The notes beneath the pieces were generated by a model. It saw only the letters and a program-made list of their open reading frames with translations. It made no database searches and was not told the DNA's origin. Made by a program: the position numbers and the translations under genes. 64,000 bases of DNA, from the NCBI RefSeq assembly GCF_010894435.1, contig NZ_JAAIXZ010000002.1, positions 744,001-808,000 on the forward strand, read 5' to 3'. Source of the stretch: Pyxidicoccus trucidator (GTDB lineage: Bacteria; Myxococcota; Myxococcia; Myxococcales; Myxococcaceae). Below, piece by piece: positions 56,301 to 64,000 of this stretch. Numbering within the stretch: position 1 is the stretch's first letter; every line of letters begins with the position of its first letter.

Positions 56301-59300
56301 TCCGCTCCGGACACCACCATCGTGAGCGGCCCCGCGGCGGTGACGAGCGCCACGACGGCGACGTTCGACTTCTCCTCCAACGAGAGCCCGGTGACGTACG
56401 AGTGCTCGCTGGATGGCGCGGCCTTCGTGGCCTGCACGGACCCGGTGACCTTCAGCGGCCTGGCGAACGGCAACCACACCCTGGCGGTGCGCGCGCGTGA
56501 CGCGGCGGGCAACGTGGACCCGACCCCGGCCACCCACGCCTGGACGGTGGACACGACGGTGCCGGACACGACGATTGTCAGTGGCCCGCCCGCGCTGACG
56601 AACAGCACCACCGCGACGTTCGACTTCTCCTCGAACGAGAGCCCGGTGACGTACCAGTGCTCGCTGGACGGCGCGGCCTTCGTGGCCTGCACCGACCCGC
56701 GCACCTTCACGGGCCTGGCGAATGGCAACCACACGCTGGCGGTGCGCGCGGTGGATGCGGCCGGCAACGTGGACCCGACGCCCGCGACCCACGCCTGGAC
56801 GGTGGACGCGACGGTGCCGGACACGACGATTGTCTCGGGCCCGGCCCTGGTGACGAACGCCACGACGGCGACGTTCGACTTCTCCTCGAACGAGAGCCCG
56901 GTGACGTACCAGTGCTCCGTGGACGGCGCGGCCTTTGCGGCCTGCACGGACCCGCTGACCCTGAGCAACGTGAGCGCGGGCAACCACACGCTGGCAGTGC
57001 GCGCGGTGGATGCGGCGGGCAACGTGGACCCGACGCCGGCCACCTACGCCTGGACGGTGGACCTCACCGACCCCGCGCCTCCCGTCATTACCGCCCCGGC
57101 CAACGGCACGGTGGTGCCGACGCAGCGGCCGACGTTCGCCGGCACGGCCGAGCCGAACACGGTGGTGACGGTGGTGGTGGACGGAGTCACCCTGGGCACC
57201 GCGCCGGTGGATGCCTCGGGCAACTGGACGTTCCCCTGCCCGGTGGACCTCATCCAGGGCCCGCACGAGGTGGTCGCCACGTCGACGGACGCGGCCGGCA
57301 ACGTGAGTCAGCCGAGCGCGCCCTCCGAGTTCATCGTGGACACGGTGGCCCCCGCGGCGCCGGACATCACCCGTCCCGAGGACGGCGCGACGGTCGCCAC
57401 CCGGCGTCCGACGTACCAGGGCACGGCCGAGCCGGGCGCCCAGGTGACGGTGACGGTGGACGGCGTCGTGCTGGGCACGGTGACGGCCGACATGGACGGC
57501 AACTGGAGCCTGCCCGAGGACGGCGACCTGGCCGACGGCGCGCACACGGTGGGGGCCACGGCGACGGACTCCGCGGGCAACACCAGCGAGGCGACCGCGC
57601 ATGACTTCTTCGTCGACACGTCTGCCCCGGACACCCTCATCGTCTCCGGCCCGGGGGTTCGTACCAGCGCGACGTCCGCCACCTTCGACTTCGACCAGGT
57701 GAACGGCGGCGTGCGGTACGAGTGCAGCCTGGACGGCGCGGCCTTCGCGCCGTGCACGGACCCGGTGACCTTCAACGGCCTGAATGAGGGAAGCCACACG
57801 CTGGCGGTCCGCACGGTCAACGCGCTCGGCACGGCGGACCCGGAGCCGGCCACCTACGCCTGGACGGTGGACTTCACGGCGCCGCTCGCTCCGGTCATCA
57901 CCGGGCCGGCCAATGGCGCGGTGCTGAGCTCCGGCAACGTGGTCATCACCGGCACGGCGGACGGCGCCACGTCGGTGACGCTGACGGTGGGCGGGGCGAC
58001 GTACGGCCCCATCCCCGTGGATGCGGGGGGCAACTGGACCTTCACGCCGCCGGTGACGCTGGCCGACGGCCCGTACACCATCTCCGTGGTGGCGGTGGAC
58101 GGCGCGGGCAACACCAGCGCGCCGACGACCTCCACCTTCTCGGTGGACCAGACCGGGCCGGATACCGCCATCGACAGCGGCCCGCCGGCGCTGACCAACG
58201 TGGCCACGGCAGACTTCGTGTTCTCCTCCGACGAGTCGCCGGTGACGTTCGAGTGCAGCCTGGACGGCGCGGCCTTCACGCCGTGCACGGCCCAGCAGAG
58301 CTTCGGGCCGCTGGCGGACGCCGAGCACACCCTGGCGGTGCGCGCGGTGGACGCGGCCGGCAACGTGGACCCGACGCCGGCCACGCACACGTGGACGGTG
58401 GACACGGCGGCGCCGGTGGTGACCCTCACCACGCCCGCCAACGGCGCGGTGCTGACCGACCCGACGGTGACGTACTCGGGCACGACGGAGCCGGGCGCCT
58501 CGGTGACGGTGGTGGTGGATGGCGTCAACCTGGGCACGGTGGTCGCGGATGGCTCGGGTAACTGGACGCTCACCCCGGCCACCCCGCTGGCGGATGGGCC
58601 TCACACGGTCACCGTCACGGCCACGGACCCGGCGGGCAACACCAGCCCGTCCGTGACGCACAACTTCACCGTGGACGCGCTGCCGCCGGACACGACGTTC
58701 ACCGCCACGCCGCCCGCGCTCACCAACGCCACCTCGGCCACGTTCGAGTTCACCTCGGACGAGTCGCCGGTGACGTTCGAGTGCAGCCTGGACGGCGCGG
58801 CCTTCGCGCCGTGCACCACCCCGCTCGCGCTGAGCGGCCTGGCGGAGGGGACGCACACCCTGCAGGTCCGCGCCGTGGACGCGGATGACAATGTGGACCC
58901 GACGCCCGCCACGTACACCTGGACGGTCAGCCTGGACACGGACGGCGACGGCCTCACGGACGCCGAGGAAGTCACGCTGGGCACGGACCCGAACAACCCG
59001 GACACGGACGGTGACGGCCTGCCGGACGGCATCGAAGTGAATGTCGGGGAGACGGACCCGCTCGACGACGACTCGGATGACGACGGCCTGATGGACGGCA
59101 CCGAGGACGCCGACCACGACGGCATCGTGGACGAGAACGAGACCGACCCGAACGACGGGGACACGGACGGCGACCTGCTCACCGACGGCTTGGAGCTGGG
59201 CCTGACGGAGCCCGAGGGCACCGACACCGACCTGACGGTCTTCACGCCGGACCTGGACCCGACCACCACGACGAACCCGCTGAACGTCGACACCGACGGT

Positions 59301-61895
59301 GGCAGCGTGCGCGACGGGGTGGAGGACGCCAACCACAACGGCCGCGTGGACGCGGGTGAGACGAACCCGCTGGTGGCCGCGGACGACACCGACACCGACG
59401 GTGACGGCGTGGACGACGCCACCGAAATCGAGCTGGGTCTCGATCCGCGCGACGCGGACACGGACGACGACGGCGTCACCGACGGCGCCGACGGCCTCAC
59501 CGACACGGACGGGGACGGCACCATCGATGCCCGCGACCCGGACAGCGACAACGACGGCCTGCTCGACGGCACGGAGCAGGGCGTGACGCGGGAGAACGCG
59601 CCGGTGGGCACCGACACCAGCTCGCCCAACTTCGTCCCGGACGCCGACCCGAGCACCACCACCGACCCGAAGCGGGCGGACACCGATGGTGACGGGCTGA
59701 CCGATGGGGCGGAGGACGCGGACTCCAACGGCGCCGTGAGCTCCACCGAGACCGACCCGAACAAGGCGGACACGGACGGCGACAGCCTGAGCGATGGCGT
59801 CGAGGTGACCGGCGTCAACTCGACGGACCCCCTCAACCCCGACACGGATGGTGACGGGCTGAACGACGGGCGCGAGGACTCCGACCACGACGGCAGCTTC
59901 GACAATGGCGAGACGGACCCGAGGAACCGCGACACCGACCTGGGGGGTGCCAGCGACGGTGAAGAGGTCAACGGCGGTAGCAACCCGCTGGACGGCAATG
60001 ACGACTTCGTCGTCGTGGGCCGTGGCTGCAGCACGGGCGGGGCGGGCACCTTCGCGCCGCTGGCGCTGCTGCTCCTCGCGCTGCCGCTGCTGGGCCGCCT
60101 GCGCCGCTCGGGCGGGCGTCCCTCGCGGGCCCTGGTGGCCGGTGCCGTCGGGGGCCTCGCCCTCACCGGCGCGCTGGTGGCCTCGCCCGCCGAGGCGCAG
60201 GCGACGGCGCCCACGGCGTCGCAGGCCATCGACGTGCAGCAGTACAAGCCGGGGCCGGGCGCCGGGGACATCCTCGGCGTGCACAGCGCCCGCGTGCAGC
60301 CCCACCTGGGCTGGAACGTGGGCCTGTCCCTCAACTACGCGGACAAGCCGCTCAACTTCCTGGACCCGCGCCAGGACAGGTTCATCACCGCGCTGGTGCG
60401 CAGCCAGGTGGGGTTGGACCTGATGGGCGCGGTGGGCCTGTTCGACCGCTTCGAGGTGGGCGTCGTGCTGCCGGTGACGCTGCAGGACTCGGAGCCGGCG
60501 CCGCAGGTGGACTCGTCCTTCTCCAACGGCGTGGGCTCGGGCGGCATCGGTGACTTGCGCGTGGTGCCCAAGGCCCGGCTGGTGGACGGTGAGTCCTTCG
60601 ACCTGGCCCTGGCGGTGCCGGTGGTGCTGCCCACGGGCGGTGGCTCGGACTTCCTCGGTGGCTCGGGCCTGGGCGTGCAGCCGCGCCTGGTGGCCGAGTA
60701 CGGGCAGCGGCTGCGCATCGCCGCCAACCTGGGGCTGGACCTCCGGAAGCAGCAGCAGCTTCGCAACCTGAACACCGGCAACTCCTTCACCTACGGCGTG
60801 GGAGCGGAAATCCCCTTCACCGTGGGCGAGCTGCCGCTGGCCGCCGCGGCCACGGTGGTGGGCGCGCTCGGGCTGAAGGAGCAGGACACCGAGGAGCGCC
60901 CGCTGGAGCTGCTGGCGGCGCTGAAGTACCGCTCGCTGGGCGGCCTCTCCGCGCACGTGGGCGCCGGGCCGGGCCTCACCCGCGGCTATGGCACCCCGGG
61001 CTTCCGCGTGCTGGCGGGCCTGAGCTACAGCCCCGAGCCCTCGCGCGAGCCGAAGCCGGTGGTGGCGCCCGCGCCGGTGGACACGGATGGCGATGGCCTG
61101 ATGGACCCCGACGACATGTGCCCCGTCGAGGCCGAGGACAAGGACGGCTTCGAGGACGAGAACGGCTGCCCGGACCCGGACAACGACGGCGACGGCATCC
61201 TCGACGGTGACGACAAGTGCATCAGCGAGCCGGAGACGAAGAACGGCCACGAGGACGCGGACGGGTGCCCGGACACGGAGCCCGCGCCGGTGGACTCGGA
61301 CGGTGACGGCCTGATGGATCCGAACGACGGCTGCCCCGCGCAGCCCGAGGACAAGGACGGCTTCGAGGACGCGGACGGCTGCCCGGACCCGGACAACGAC
61401 AAGGACGGCATCGCCGACACCGCGGACAAGTGCCCGAACGAGCCCGAGGTCATCAACGGCGTGCAGGACGAGGACGGCTGCCCGGACAAGGGCAAGGTGA
61501 AGGTGCAGGTCGACGGCGAGCGCATCCTCATCCTGGAGAAGGTCTACTTCGCCACGTCGAAGGACGTCATCCTCGCCCGCTCGTTCCCGCTGCTGAAGCA
61601 GGTGGCCGCGGTGCTGCGCGCCAACCCCCAGGTGGAGCTGCTCCGCATCGAGGGCCACACGGACGACCAGGGCAACGACGCGAAGAACCTGGACCTGTCC
61701 AAGCGCCGTGCCGCCAACGTGCGGAAGTTCCTGGTGAACGAGGGCATCCTCCCCGTGCGCCTGGAGGCGGAGGGCTACGGCGAGACGAAGCCGGTGGACA
61801 CCAACAAGACGGCCGCGGGGCGCGAGAACAACCGCCGCGTGGAGTTCAACATCCTCCGCGTGTCGAAGGTGGAGGTCGAGCGCGACGCCCCCTGA
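53322..61895 (+). CDS. Giant surface adhesin fused to OmpA-family module
   Basis: A 2857-residue protein with a signal peptide (cut near AHA-EPD, residue 41). Order: a glycine-rich region (about 260-430), eight tandem Ig-like units of 85 residues (570-1247) each with PDTTIVSGP and CSLDGAAF, three more copies among bacterial Ig-like domains to about 1870, then DTDGDGLTD-type calcium-binding repeats (1872-2226). At Cys2236 a MYXO-CTERM-like segment follows (GCS, hydrophobic LALLLLALPLLG, RLRR). Immediately after, in frame, lie a second signal-like helix, a beta-barrel-like domain, TSP3 repeats and a C-terminal OmpA peptidoglycan-binding domain (IEGHTDDQGNDAKNLDLSKR). ATG 53322 is the natural start. 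Confidence 0.85.
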   Translation: MNDNTHTPTPLVLARRIRARLPAASLLALLCVALVAPAAHAEPDSFGLGTGTTPLTVNAANTVINTYTRVSAAVPAGQSFVTVTSTTGFAVGNLVMVIQSTGLTPRPASGSQTPIDVSGNTMGRWQLARIQSLTATRLNFTQPLTVPFLATGAQAVLVREYTTVTINAGASLVAGPWDGTSGGVLAFLATGAVNNQGTISATGRGFRGGIFLNGEGDGCTGVDAVWPAGAMKGEGVVPGAYQPEIDPFPPVAGTTGYGNIANGGGGGICHNSGGGGGGGAGAGGQGGRTWSGDLPASRDVGGRGGVQMNYDAVSRGLFGGGGGAGHSNDDEGGAGNVGGGIVFMRAASLAGAGAVTADGVAGENARGLGNDAAGGGGAGGTLYMRFTGNLTCSANTVSARGGNGGSTTFATPHGTGGGGGGGRILVQGAAVGCTPVVTGGAAGTQPSAGAPDGINYGARPGNPGVVTVLPGAFPASLAAPVVVTPANGSTTGVRPPITGTAPANSTVVIYIDGVEVARVTADAVGNFTFTPTTNLTAGAHTVSAIAEVQGVSSVRSNTNTFTVATDTTPPDTTIVSGPAAVTNATTATFNFSSNESPVTYQCSLDGAAFVACTNPRTFTGLAQGNHTLAVRAVDAANNVDPTPATYAWTVDTTAPDTTIVSGPAVVTNATTATFDFSSNDAAATFECSLDGAAFVACADPRTFTGLANGNHTLAVRAVDAAGNVDPTPATYAWTVDTALPDTTIVSGPSGVTVSTTATFDFTSNESPVTYECSLDGAAFVACADPVTFTGLAQGNHTLAVRARDAAGNVDPTPATRSWTVDTVAPDTTFTSTPPAVSNSAVANFDFSSNESPVTYECRLDGAVLFTACTDPASFTGLTNGSHTLQVRAVDAAGNVDPTPAVYTWTVDTVPPDTNIDAGPSGTTTSTSATFDFSSPDSPVTYQCSLDGAAFAACTDPVTFTGLANGNHTLSVRAVDAAGNVDPTPATRSWTVDTSAPDTTIVSGPAAVTSATTATFDFSSNESPVTYECSLDGAAFVACTDPVTFSGLANGNHTLAVRARDAAGNVDPTPATHAWTVDTTVPDTTIVSGPPALTNSTTATFDFSSNESPVTYQCSLDGAAFVACTDPRTFTGLANGNHTLAVRAVDAAGNVDPTPATHAWTVDATVPDTTIVSGPALVTNATTATFDFSSNESPVTYQCSVDGAAFAACTDPLTLSNVSAGNHTLAVRAVDAAGNVDPTPATYAWTVDLTDPAPPVITAPANGTVVPTQRPTFAGTAEPNTVVTVVVDGVTLGTAPVDASGNWTFPCPVDLIQGPHEVVATSTDAAGNVSQPSAPSEFIVDTVAPAAPDITRPEDGATVATRRPTYQGTAEPGAQVTVTVDGVVLGTVTADMDGNWSLPEDGDLADGAHTVGATATDSAGNTSEATAHDFFVDTSAPDTLIVSGPGVRTSATSATFDFDQVNGGVRYECSLDGAAFAPCTDPVTFNGLNEGSHTLAVRTVNALGTADPEPATYAWTVDFTAPLAPVITGPANGAVLSSGNVVITGTADGATSVTLTVGGATYGPIPVDAGGNWTFTPPVTLADGPYTISVVAVDGAGNTSAPTTSTFSVDQTGPDTAIDSGPPALTNVATADFVFSSDESPVTFECSLDGAAFTPCTAQQSFGPLADAEHTLAVRAVDAAGNVDPTPATHTWTVDTAAPVVTLTTPANGAVLTDPTVTYSGTTEPGASVTVVVDGVNLGTVVADGSGNWTLTPATPLADGPHTVTVTATDPAGNTSPSVTHNFTVDALPPDTTFTATPPALTNATSATFEFTSDESPVTFECSLDGAAFAPCTTPLALSGLAEGTHTLQVRAVDADDNVDPTPATYTWTVSLDTDGDGLTDAEEVTLGTDPNNPDTDGDGLPDGIEVNVGETDPLDDDSDDDGLMDGTEDADHDGIVDENETDPNDGDTDGDLLTDGLELGLTEPEGTDTDLTVFTPDLDPTTTTNPLNVDTDGGSVRDGVEDANHNGRVDAGETNPLVAADDTDTDGDGVDDATEIELGLDPRDADTDDDGVTDGADGLTDTDGDGTIDARDPDSDNDGLLDGTEQGVTRENAPVGTDTSSPNFVPDADPSTTTDPKRADTDGDGLTDGAEDADSNGAVSSTETDPNKADTDGDSLSDGVEVTGVNSTDPLNPDTDGDGLNDGREDSDHDGSFDNGETDPRNRDTDLGGASDGEEVNGGSNPLDGNDDFVVVGRGCSTGGAGTFAPLALLLLALPLLGRLRRSGGRPSRALVAGAVGGLALTGALVASPAEAQATAPTASQAIDVQQYKPGPGAGDILGVHSARVQPHLGWNVGLSLNYADKPLNFLDPRQDRFITALVRSQVGLDLMGAVGLFDRFEVGVVLPVTLQDSEPAPQVDSSFSNGVGSGGIGDLRVVPKARLVDGESFDLALAVPVVLPTGGGSDFLGGSGLGVQPRLVAEYGQRLRIAANLGLDLRKQQQLRNLNTGNSFTYGVGAEIPFTVGELPLAAAATVVGALGLKEQDTEERPLELLAALKYRSLGGLSAHVGAGPGLTRGYGTPGFRVLAGLSYSPEPSREPKPVVAPAPVDTDGDGLMDPDDMCPVEAEDKDGFEDENGCPDPDNDGDGILDGDDKCISEPETKNGHEDADGCPDTEPAPVDSDGDGLMDPNDGCPAQPEDKDGFEDADGCPDPDNDKDGIADTADKCPNEPEVINGVQDEDGCPDKGKVKVQVDGERILILEKVYFATSKDVILARSFPLLKQVAAVLRANPQVELLRIEGHTDDQGNDAKNLDLSKRRAANVRKFLVNEGILPVRLEAEGYGETKPVDTNKTAAGRENNRRVEFNILRVSKVEVERDAP
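55029..57062 (+). repeat. Eight tandem 255-bp Ig-like repeat units
   Basis: Units start at 55029, 55284, 55539, 55794, 56052, 56307, 56562 and 56817, each 255 bp (85 codons) except the fourth, which has one extra codon. DNA identity between units is high, and CTGGACGGCGCGGCCTT and GACCCGACGCC recur. Diverged copies recur at about 57630, 58158 and 58686. Such an array is prone to unit gain or loss by recombination. Confidence 0.95.
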
Positions 61896-62237
61896 CGCTT
61901 CGCGGCCGACGACGATGACCCCGTGAGTCACTCACGGGGATGAGCGAGGGTGGTCCTGGACGGTGCTCCGGGGCCACCCTTCGTTTTTCTACGCGTTGGA
62001 GCGCGATTCCGACCCGCCAAGGCGTGCCGCGTTTCGCGAGTCAAGGGGCGAAGTTCGCCCACCACGCCGCACCGCGTGCTCGCCGGGTCGCTGCGTAAGT
62101 GCGCGTCAGGACTCGGACGCGCCTCATCCCGCTACAGGCTCGTAGCGGAATACTTGCCAAAGCGTGGGACTTGCTGATGATTGTGGAGGTTGGGAGTGCG
62201 CGCGCTGCACCGCGCCGCTCCAGCCGAAAGGACCGCC
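61896..62237. other. ftsZ upstream region with terminator and stem-loops
   Basis: About 340 bases. The 5' part holds a 9-bp hairpin CCCCGTGAG/CTCACGGGG (61919-61939) and the terminator at 61945-61988. The ftsZ side has three short perfect hairpins: GGGCG/CGCCC (62046-62060), GCGCGTC/GACGCGC (62101-62122) and CCGCTAC/GTAGCGG (62129-62148). A TTGCCA at 62154-62159 could be a -35, but no convincing -10 follows at 17 bases. No gene is supported. Confidence 0.55.
61945..61988 (+). terminator. Rho-independent terminator after giant surface gene
   Basis: GGGTGG (61948-61953) pairs with CCACCC (61974-61979), with flanking CGA/TCG able to extend the stem, followed directly by a TTTTT run (61984-61988). 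It ends transcription of the adhesin-OmpA gene and separates it from ftsZ. Confidence 0.7.
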
Positions 62238-63470
62238 ATGGACCAGTTCGATCAGAACAAGCAGGCCGCCAAGATTCGGGTCGTCGGGGCAGGTGGGGCC
62301 GGCTGCAACGCGGTCAACACGATGATTCTGTCGAAGCTCGACCGGGTCGACTTCATCGCGGCCAACACCGATGTCCAGGCGCTCGCCGCGAGCAAGGCGC
62401 CCACGCGGCTCCAGCTGGGGCAGACGCTGACCAAGGGCCTGGGCGCCGGCGCCAACCCGGAGATGGGCCGCGAGGCGGCCCTGGAGTCGAGGGACCAGAT
62501 TGCCGCGGTGCTCGAGGGCGCCGACATGGTGTTCGTCACCGCCGGCATGGGCGGCGGCACGGGCACGGGCGCCGCGCCCATCATCGCGGACATCGCCAAG
62601 AGCCTGGGCTGCCTCACGGTGGGCGTGGTGACGAAGCCCTTCCTCTTCGAGGGCAACAAGCGCCGCAAGCAGGCCGAGCAGGGCATCGTGGAGCTGAAGG
62701 CCGCGGTGGACACCCTCATCACCATTCCGAACCAGCGCCTGCTGTCGCTCTCCAACGAGCCGATGCCGCTGCTGGAGACCTTCAAGCGCGCGGACGAAGT
62801 CCTCCTGAATGCCGTGCAGGGCATCAGCGACCTCATCCAGTACCACGGCTACATCAACGTGGACTTCGCGGACGTGAAGACCATCATGAGCGACAAGGGC
62901 CTGGCGCTCATGGGCACCGGCCACTCGTCCGGAGACAAGCGCGCGCTCACCGCCATGCAGCAGGCCATCTCCAGCCCGCTGCTGGAGGACGTGTCCATCG
63001 ACGGCGCCACCGGCCTGCTCATCAACATCACCGGCGGCCGCGACATGACCCTGCAGGAGGTCAACGAGGCGCTGACGCTGGTGCACGACGCGGCGGACAG
63101 CGAGGCGGAAATCATCTTCGGCTCGCTCATCGACGACCAGATTCAGGACGAGGTGAAGATCACCATCATCGCCACCGGCTTCGTCCACCGGGACGCGCCC
63201 AAGGTCCGCGTGGCGCCGACGGTGGTGCAGGTGCCGCTGTCCCGCCCGGCGCCGTCCGTGCACGCCACCGCGCACGTGCGCGAGCGCGAGGAAGTGGCCA
63301 GCCTGGTGCCCTCCAAGGGCAGCGCGCCCCGGCCGCTGCCCGCCGTGGAGAGCAGCAAGGCCATGAGCAGCCGCACCTCGGTGGTGAAGGAAGCCGCGCT
63401 GCCGCTGGATGAGGACCAGTTCGACATCCCCACGTTCCTCCGGCGCCAGGGCCAGACGGAGCTGCCGTAG
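62238..63470 (+). CDS. ftsZ: Cell division protein FtsZ
   Basis: A 410-residue FtsZ, the tubulin-like GTPase of the division ring. The nucleotide loop GGGTGTG is at 105-111 ([19 protein letters not shown]), the [16 protein letters not shown] start and synergy loop [11 protein letters not shown] are conserved. After a variable linker the C-terminal tail [14 protein letters not shown] binds FtsA and others. AAAGGA lies seven bases before the ATG. Here it is apparently monocistronic with its own leader rather than following ftsA. Confidence 0.98.
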   Translation: MDQFDQNKQAAKIRVVGAGGAGCNAVNTMILSKLDRVDFIAANTDVQALAASKAPTRLQLGQTLTKGLGAGANPEMGREAALESRDQIAAVLEGADMVFVTAGMGGGTGTGAAPIIADIAKSLGCLTVGVVTKPFLFEGNKRRKQAEQGIVELKAAVDTLITIPNQRLLSLSNEPMPLLETFKRADEVLLNAVQGISDLIQYHGYINVDFADVKTIMSDKGLALMGTGHSSGDKRALTAMQQAISSPLLEDVSIDGATGLLINITGGRDMTLQEVNEALTLVHDAADSEAEIIFGSLIDDQIQDEVKITIIATGFVHRDAPKVRVAPTVVQVPLSRPAPSVHATAHVREREEVASLVPSKGSAPRPLPAVESSKAMSSRTSVVKEAALPLDEDQFDIPTFLRRQGQTELP

Positions 63471-63500
63471 CAGGAGTGGGGAAGGGCGCGGCGGAGTGCG

Positions 63501-63881
63501 TCAGTGGCCGGGAAGCCGGGCCACGCTCGCCTCGTCGCGGCCGGCCAGCTTGTCCGCGCGGTCGAAGAGGTCATCCACCTCCTCGTACAGCGCGTCGACT
63601 CGCTCGGGCCGGCGGGGAGCCGGCAGCACGCCGCTTCCGGACAGCTCCTCCAGGCGCGCGCTGGCGCGCTGGAGCAGCTGCAGGGCCTTCAGCAGGGACA
63701 GCCCGCGCCGCGTGCCCTCCTGGGTGAAGAGGGTGCCGCTCTGGGTGAGGGCTTCGAGCGTGGTGCGGACGGTGCGGACGCGGTCCGCCTGCCGGGAGCG
63801 GTAGAGGTCCAGCCGCTTGGCGCGCCGCGCGCGGTGCAGATCGACGACGCCGCCAGGGCTCTGGGAGGAGGGGGGCTTCAC
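63501..63881 (-). CDS. Hypothetical cytoplasmic protein
   Basis: A roughly 126-residue soluble, highly charged protein, convergent with ftsZ (30-base gap). It has DLHRARRAKRLDLYRSRQAD, TLFTQEGTRRGLSLLKALQL and LQRASARLEEL, suggesting a helical bundle, and no signal peptide or membrane segment. I recognise no family. The start is uncertain: GTG 63881 or TTG 63890. Codon use matches neighbours. Confidence 0.65.
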   Translation of the reverse strand: MKPPSSQSPGGVVDLHRARRAKRLDLYRSRQADRVRTVRTTLEALTQSGTLFTQEGTRRGLSLLKALQLLQRASARLEELSGSGVLPAPRRPERVDALYEEVDDLFDRADKLAGRDEASVARLPGH

Positions 63882-64000
63882 GTGCGGCAAGGTACGTCAG
63901 GGCCTCGCAAGGCCGCAAATTTACGGGATTGTTCCGTCCTGTAGCGCGCTCGCCCGCACCCTTGTCATGGGAGGGGTCGAGGGTTAGGTTCGCCGCCCTT
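63882..64000. other. Window end, non-coding
   Basis: About 120 bases upstream of the hypothetical gene, with no gene or clear site identified before the window ends. Confidence 0.4.

Noticed and set aside
54423..61931. A 2502-codon open frame on the minus strand opposite the giant surface gene
   Set aside because: It is arginine/histidine/valine-rich without domains, as expected for the complement of repeated G+C-rich third positions. The plus-strand frame has signal peptide, Ig-like and OmpA domains.
62154..62182. A sigma70 promoter for ftsZ at TTGCCA
   Set aside because: The -35-like TTGCCA is followed at 17 bases by ATGATT, a poor -10, so it is not reported as a promoter.

Overview
The window is a high-G+C (about 70%) chromosomal segment from a myxobacterium, most likely Myxococcaceae (Myxococcus or Corallococcus-like). 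The best lineage markers are an adjacent carD-carG pair (CarD with four AT-hooks and its catalytically dead archaemetzincin-like partner CarG), many short lipoproteins, a PEGA-domain Ser/Thr kinase, and a MYXO-CTERM-like segment in a giant surface protein. I saw no tRNA, rRNA, CRISPR array or insertion sequence.

Left part (1-18,300). A 5' fragment of ribonuclease G/E, then a minus-strand ligA-acyP-DUF3052 operon separated by a G-tract-rich intergenic region from a divergent rho. Next come an AI-2E/PerM-family membrane protein, a lipase-like hydrolase, several lipoproteins, and a nitrogen/amine-type cluster (class I glutamine amidotransferase divergent from a glutamine-synthetase-like ligase plus iron alcohol dehydrogenase). 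After more lipoproteins there are an ankyrin protein, a winged-helix protein of the AlkZ-like group, and a DUF2239 gene whose promoter carries two CCCGGG-centred palindromes.

Middle part (18,500-34,900). A minus-strand run reads carD, carG, a membrane-anchored protein, a GT39-like glycosyltransferase and a phosphodiester glycosidase-like protein. Then come a PEGA kinase, a secreted App1-like phosphatase, lipoproteins, and a probable polymorphic toxin/immunity pair at 30,360-32,119: a lipobox-bearing nuclease and a DUF3396 protein. The immunity gene starts at roughly 54% G+C, well below its surroundings. An acyl-CoA dehydrogenase and a two-PilZ-domain protein follow.

Right part (35,000-63,900). 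This is a nearly complete dcw (division and cell wall) cluster on the plus strand: mraZ, a STAS-domain gene, rsmH, ftsL, ftsI, murE, murF, mraY, murD, ftsW, murG, murC, murB, ddl, ftsQ, ftsA. Many genes overlap by 1-4 bases. The mraZ promoter is followed by three GTGGN boxes at 10-bp spacing, the classic MraZ operator. Between ftsA and ftsZ lies an 8.6-kb gene encoding a 2857-residue surface protein: tandem Ig-like repeats, calcium-type repeats, an internal MYXO-CTERM-like helix, then a complete OmpA-family module in the same reading frame. Intrinsic-terminator-like hairpins bound this gene, so ftsZ probably has its own leader, which carries several stem-loops. All frames, motifs and repeats were read by eye; family names come from general knowledge and were not searched.
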